5,238 bases of DNA, from positions 3,230 through 8,467 of the forward strand of contig JALHOI010000118.1 of the NCBI GenBank assembly GCA_022843085.1. Reading direction: 5' to 3'. The stretch's first letter is position 1; the number at the start of each line of letters is the position of its first letter. The notes beneath the pieces are model-generated. The model was not told the origin of the DNA. It worked only from the letters and a program-made list of their open reading frames with translations, and did no database searches. This document shows, piece by piece, positions 4,919 to 5,238 of this stretch. This stretch comes from Pseudobdellovibrionaceae bacterium. GTDB lineage: Bacteria; Bdellovibrionota; Bdellovibrionia; Bdellovibrionales; JAMPXM01. The translations under genes were made by a program, and so were the position numbers.

Positions 4919-5238
4919 ATGCCGAAACCCATGAAAAACCATCAAGTGCTGTTTTTGGCATTTTCAGCAATTTTGATCGCGGTAAAGCCAGTTGAAGCCA
5001 CGACTTCGAACAGCTCGGGCCAAGCATGCGAAGGTCTTTTTCATAATGGCACTTTAAGAGTATCGCCGGCTCAGCTGAAACTCGATTTTAAAAACCACTT
5101 CCGCGATGTGTACGAAAAACGACGCCGCGAACTCAAGATAACACAGCAGCAACTTGGAGATTTGTTGGGCGTTTCCAAATCGACTATCAGTCACATGTTC
5201 GCGGGCCGTTCAGAGCCAAGTCTTTCGCAAGTCGTGAT
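4919..5238 (+). CDS. Signal-peptide-like N-terminus fused to an XRE-type HTH (partial, C-terminus outside window)
   Basis: The frame is open from ATG 4919 to the window end (106 codons). Residues 5-27 (MKNHQVLFLAFSAILIAVKPVEA) look like a Sec signal peptide or membrane anchor, with possible cleavage after Ala27. Cys37 (QACEG) does not fit a lipobox. Residues about 57-106 form an XRE-type helix-turn-helix: FRDVYEKRRRELKITQQQLGDLLGVS, then STISHMFAGRSEPSLSQVV. The ribosome site is weak (GGA 8 nt before ATG 4919); the in-frame ATG at 4931 has none. A DNA-binding domain cannot act outside the cell. Either the hydrophobic segment is a membrane anchor with the HTH left in the cytoplasm, or the real HTH gene starts internally (GTG at about codon 64), or this is a recent fusion of a secreted-protein start to a regulator. 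The HTH is clear; the architecture is uncertain. Confidence 0.7.
   Translation, partial: MPKPMKNHQVLFLAFSAILIAVKPVEATTSNSSGQACEGLFHNGTLRVSPAQLKLDFKNHFRDVYEKRRRELKITQQQLGDLLGVSKSTISHMFAGRSEPSLSQVV

Noticed and set aside
4876..4919. CRISPR-like or replication-iteron array
   Set aside because: Units are only 11 bp and abut without spacers, with three clear copies. There is no cas or rep gene nearby.

Overview
The window looks like chromosomal DNA from a Bdellovibrionota-type bacterium (Bdellovibrio or a relative). This is inferred from a TIGR02147/DUF4423-type regulator, a family common in Bdellovibrio and Fibrobacter, and from a lipoprotein whose layout (Gly-rich stretch, Cys, LDLFEA, then a conserved HE motif) resembles secreted paralogues I recall from Bdellovibrio. 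No tRNA, rRNA, CRISPR array or recognisable transposase is visible.

Left half (1-2696, minus strand): a tightly packed operon of exported proteins of unknown function. In transcription order these are (i) a small secreted protein, about 156 codons, with a lipocalin-like look, interrupted by an in-frame amber stop (2457-2459); (ii) a 250-aa secreted protein with a Q/N/D-rich linker; (iii) a 122-aa secreted protein; and (iv) a large lipoprotein running off the left edge. Every junction is a 4-base start/stop overlap (GTGA, ATGA, GTGA), which points to translational coupling and decides two start codons. The first gene's Shine-Dalgarno is buried in a 10-bp hairpin.

Divergent control region (2697-2831): between the operon and the plus-strand regulator lies a 15-bp perfect palindrome, extendable to 23 bp with one mismatched pair. 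It matches 18 of 19 bases of the Tn10 tetO1 operator as I remember it. It is placed to control both directions.

Right half (2832-5238): the intact TIGR02147-family regulator (2832-3638) is followed by a convergent 272-aa gene of unknown function (3667-4485). Next comes the decayed 3' end of a second TIGR02147 gene (about 4560-4795). Its last 67 bases match the intact gene at 66 of 67 positions, while the preceding 85 aligned bases match at only about 76%, so the relic is mosaic. Two near-identical 67-bp direct repeats therefore bracket a 1.1-kb segment carrying the unknown gene. After an 11-bp tandem repeat, a plus-strand gene starts at 4919 and runs off the right edge. It encodes a signal-peptide-like N-terminus joined to an XRE-type helix-turn-helix, an unusual combination.

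Inferred logic: the TIGR02147 regulator probably controls the divergent operon of exported proteins. The right side is a remodelled paralogue/regulator region shaped by duplication, deletion and recombination.
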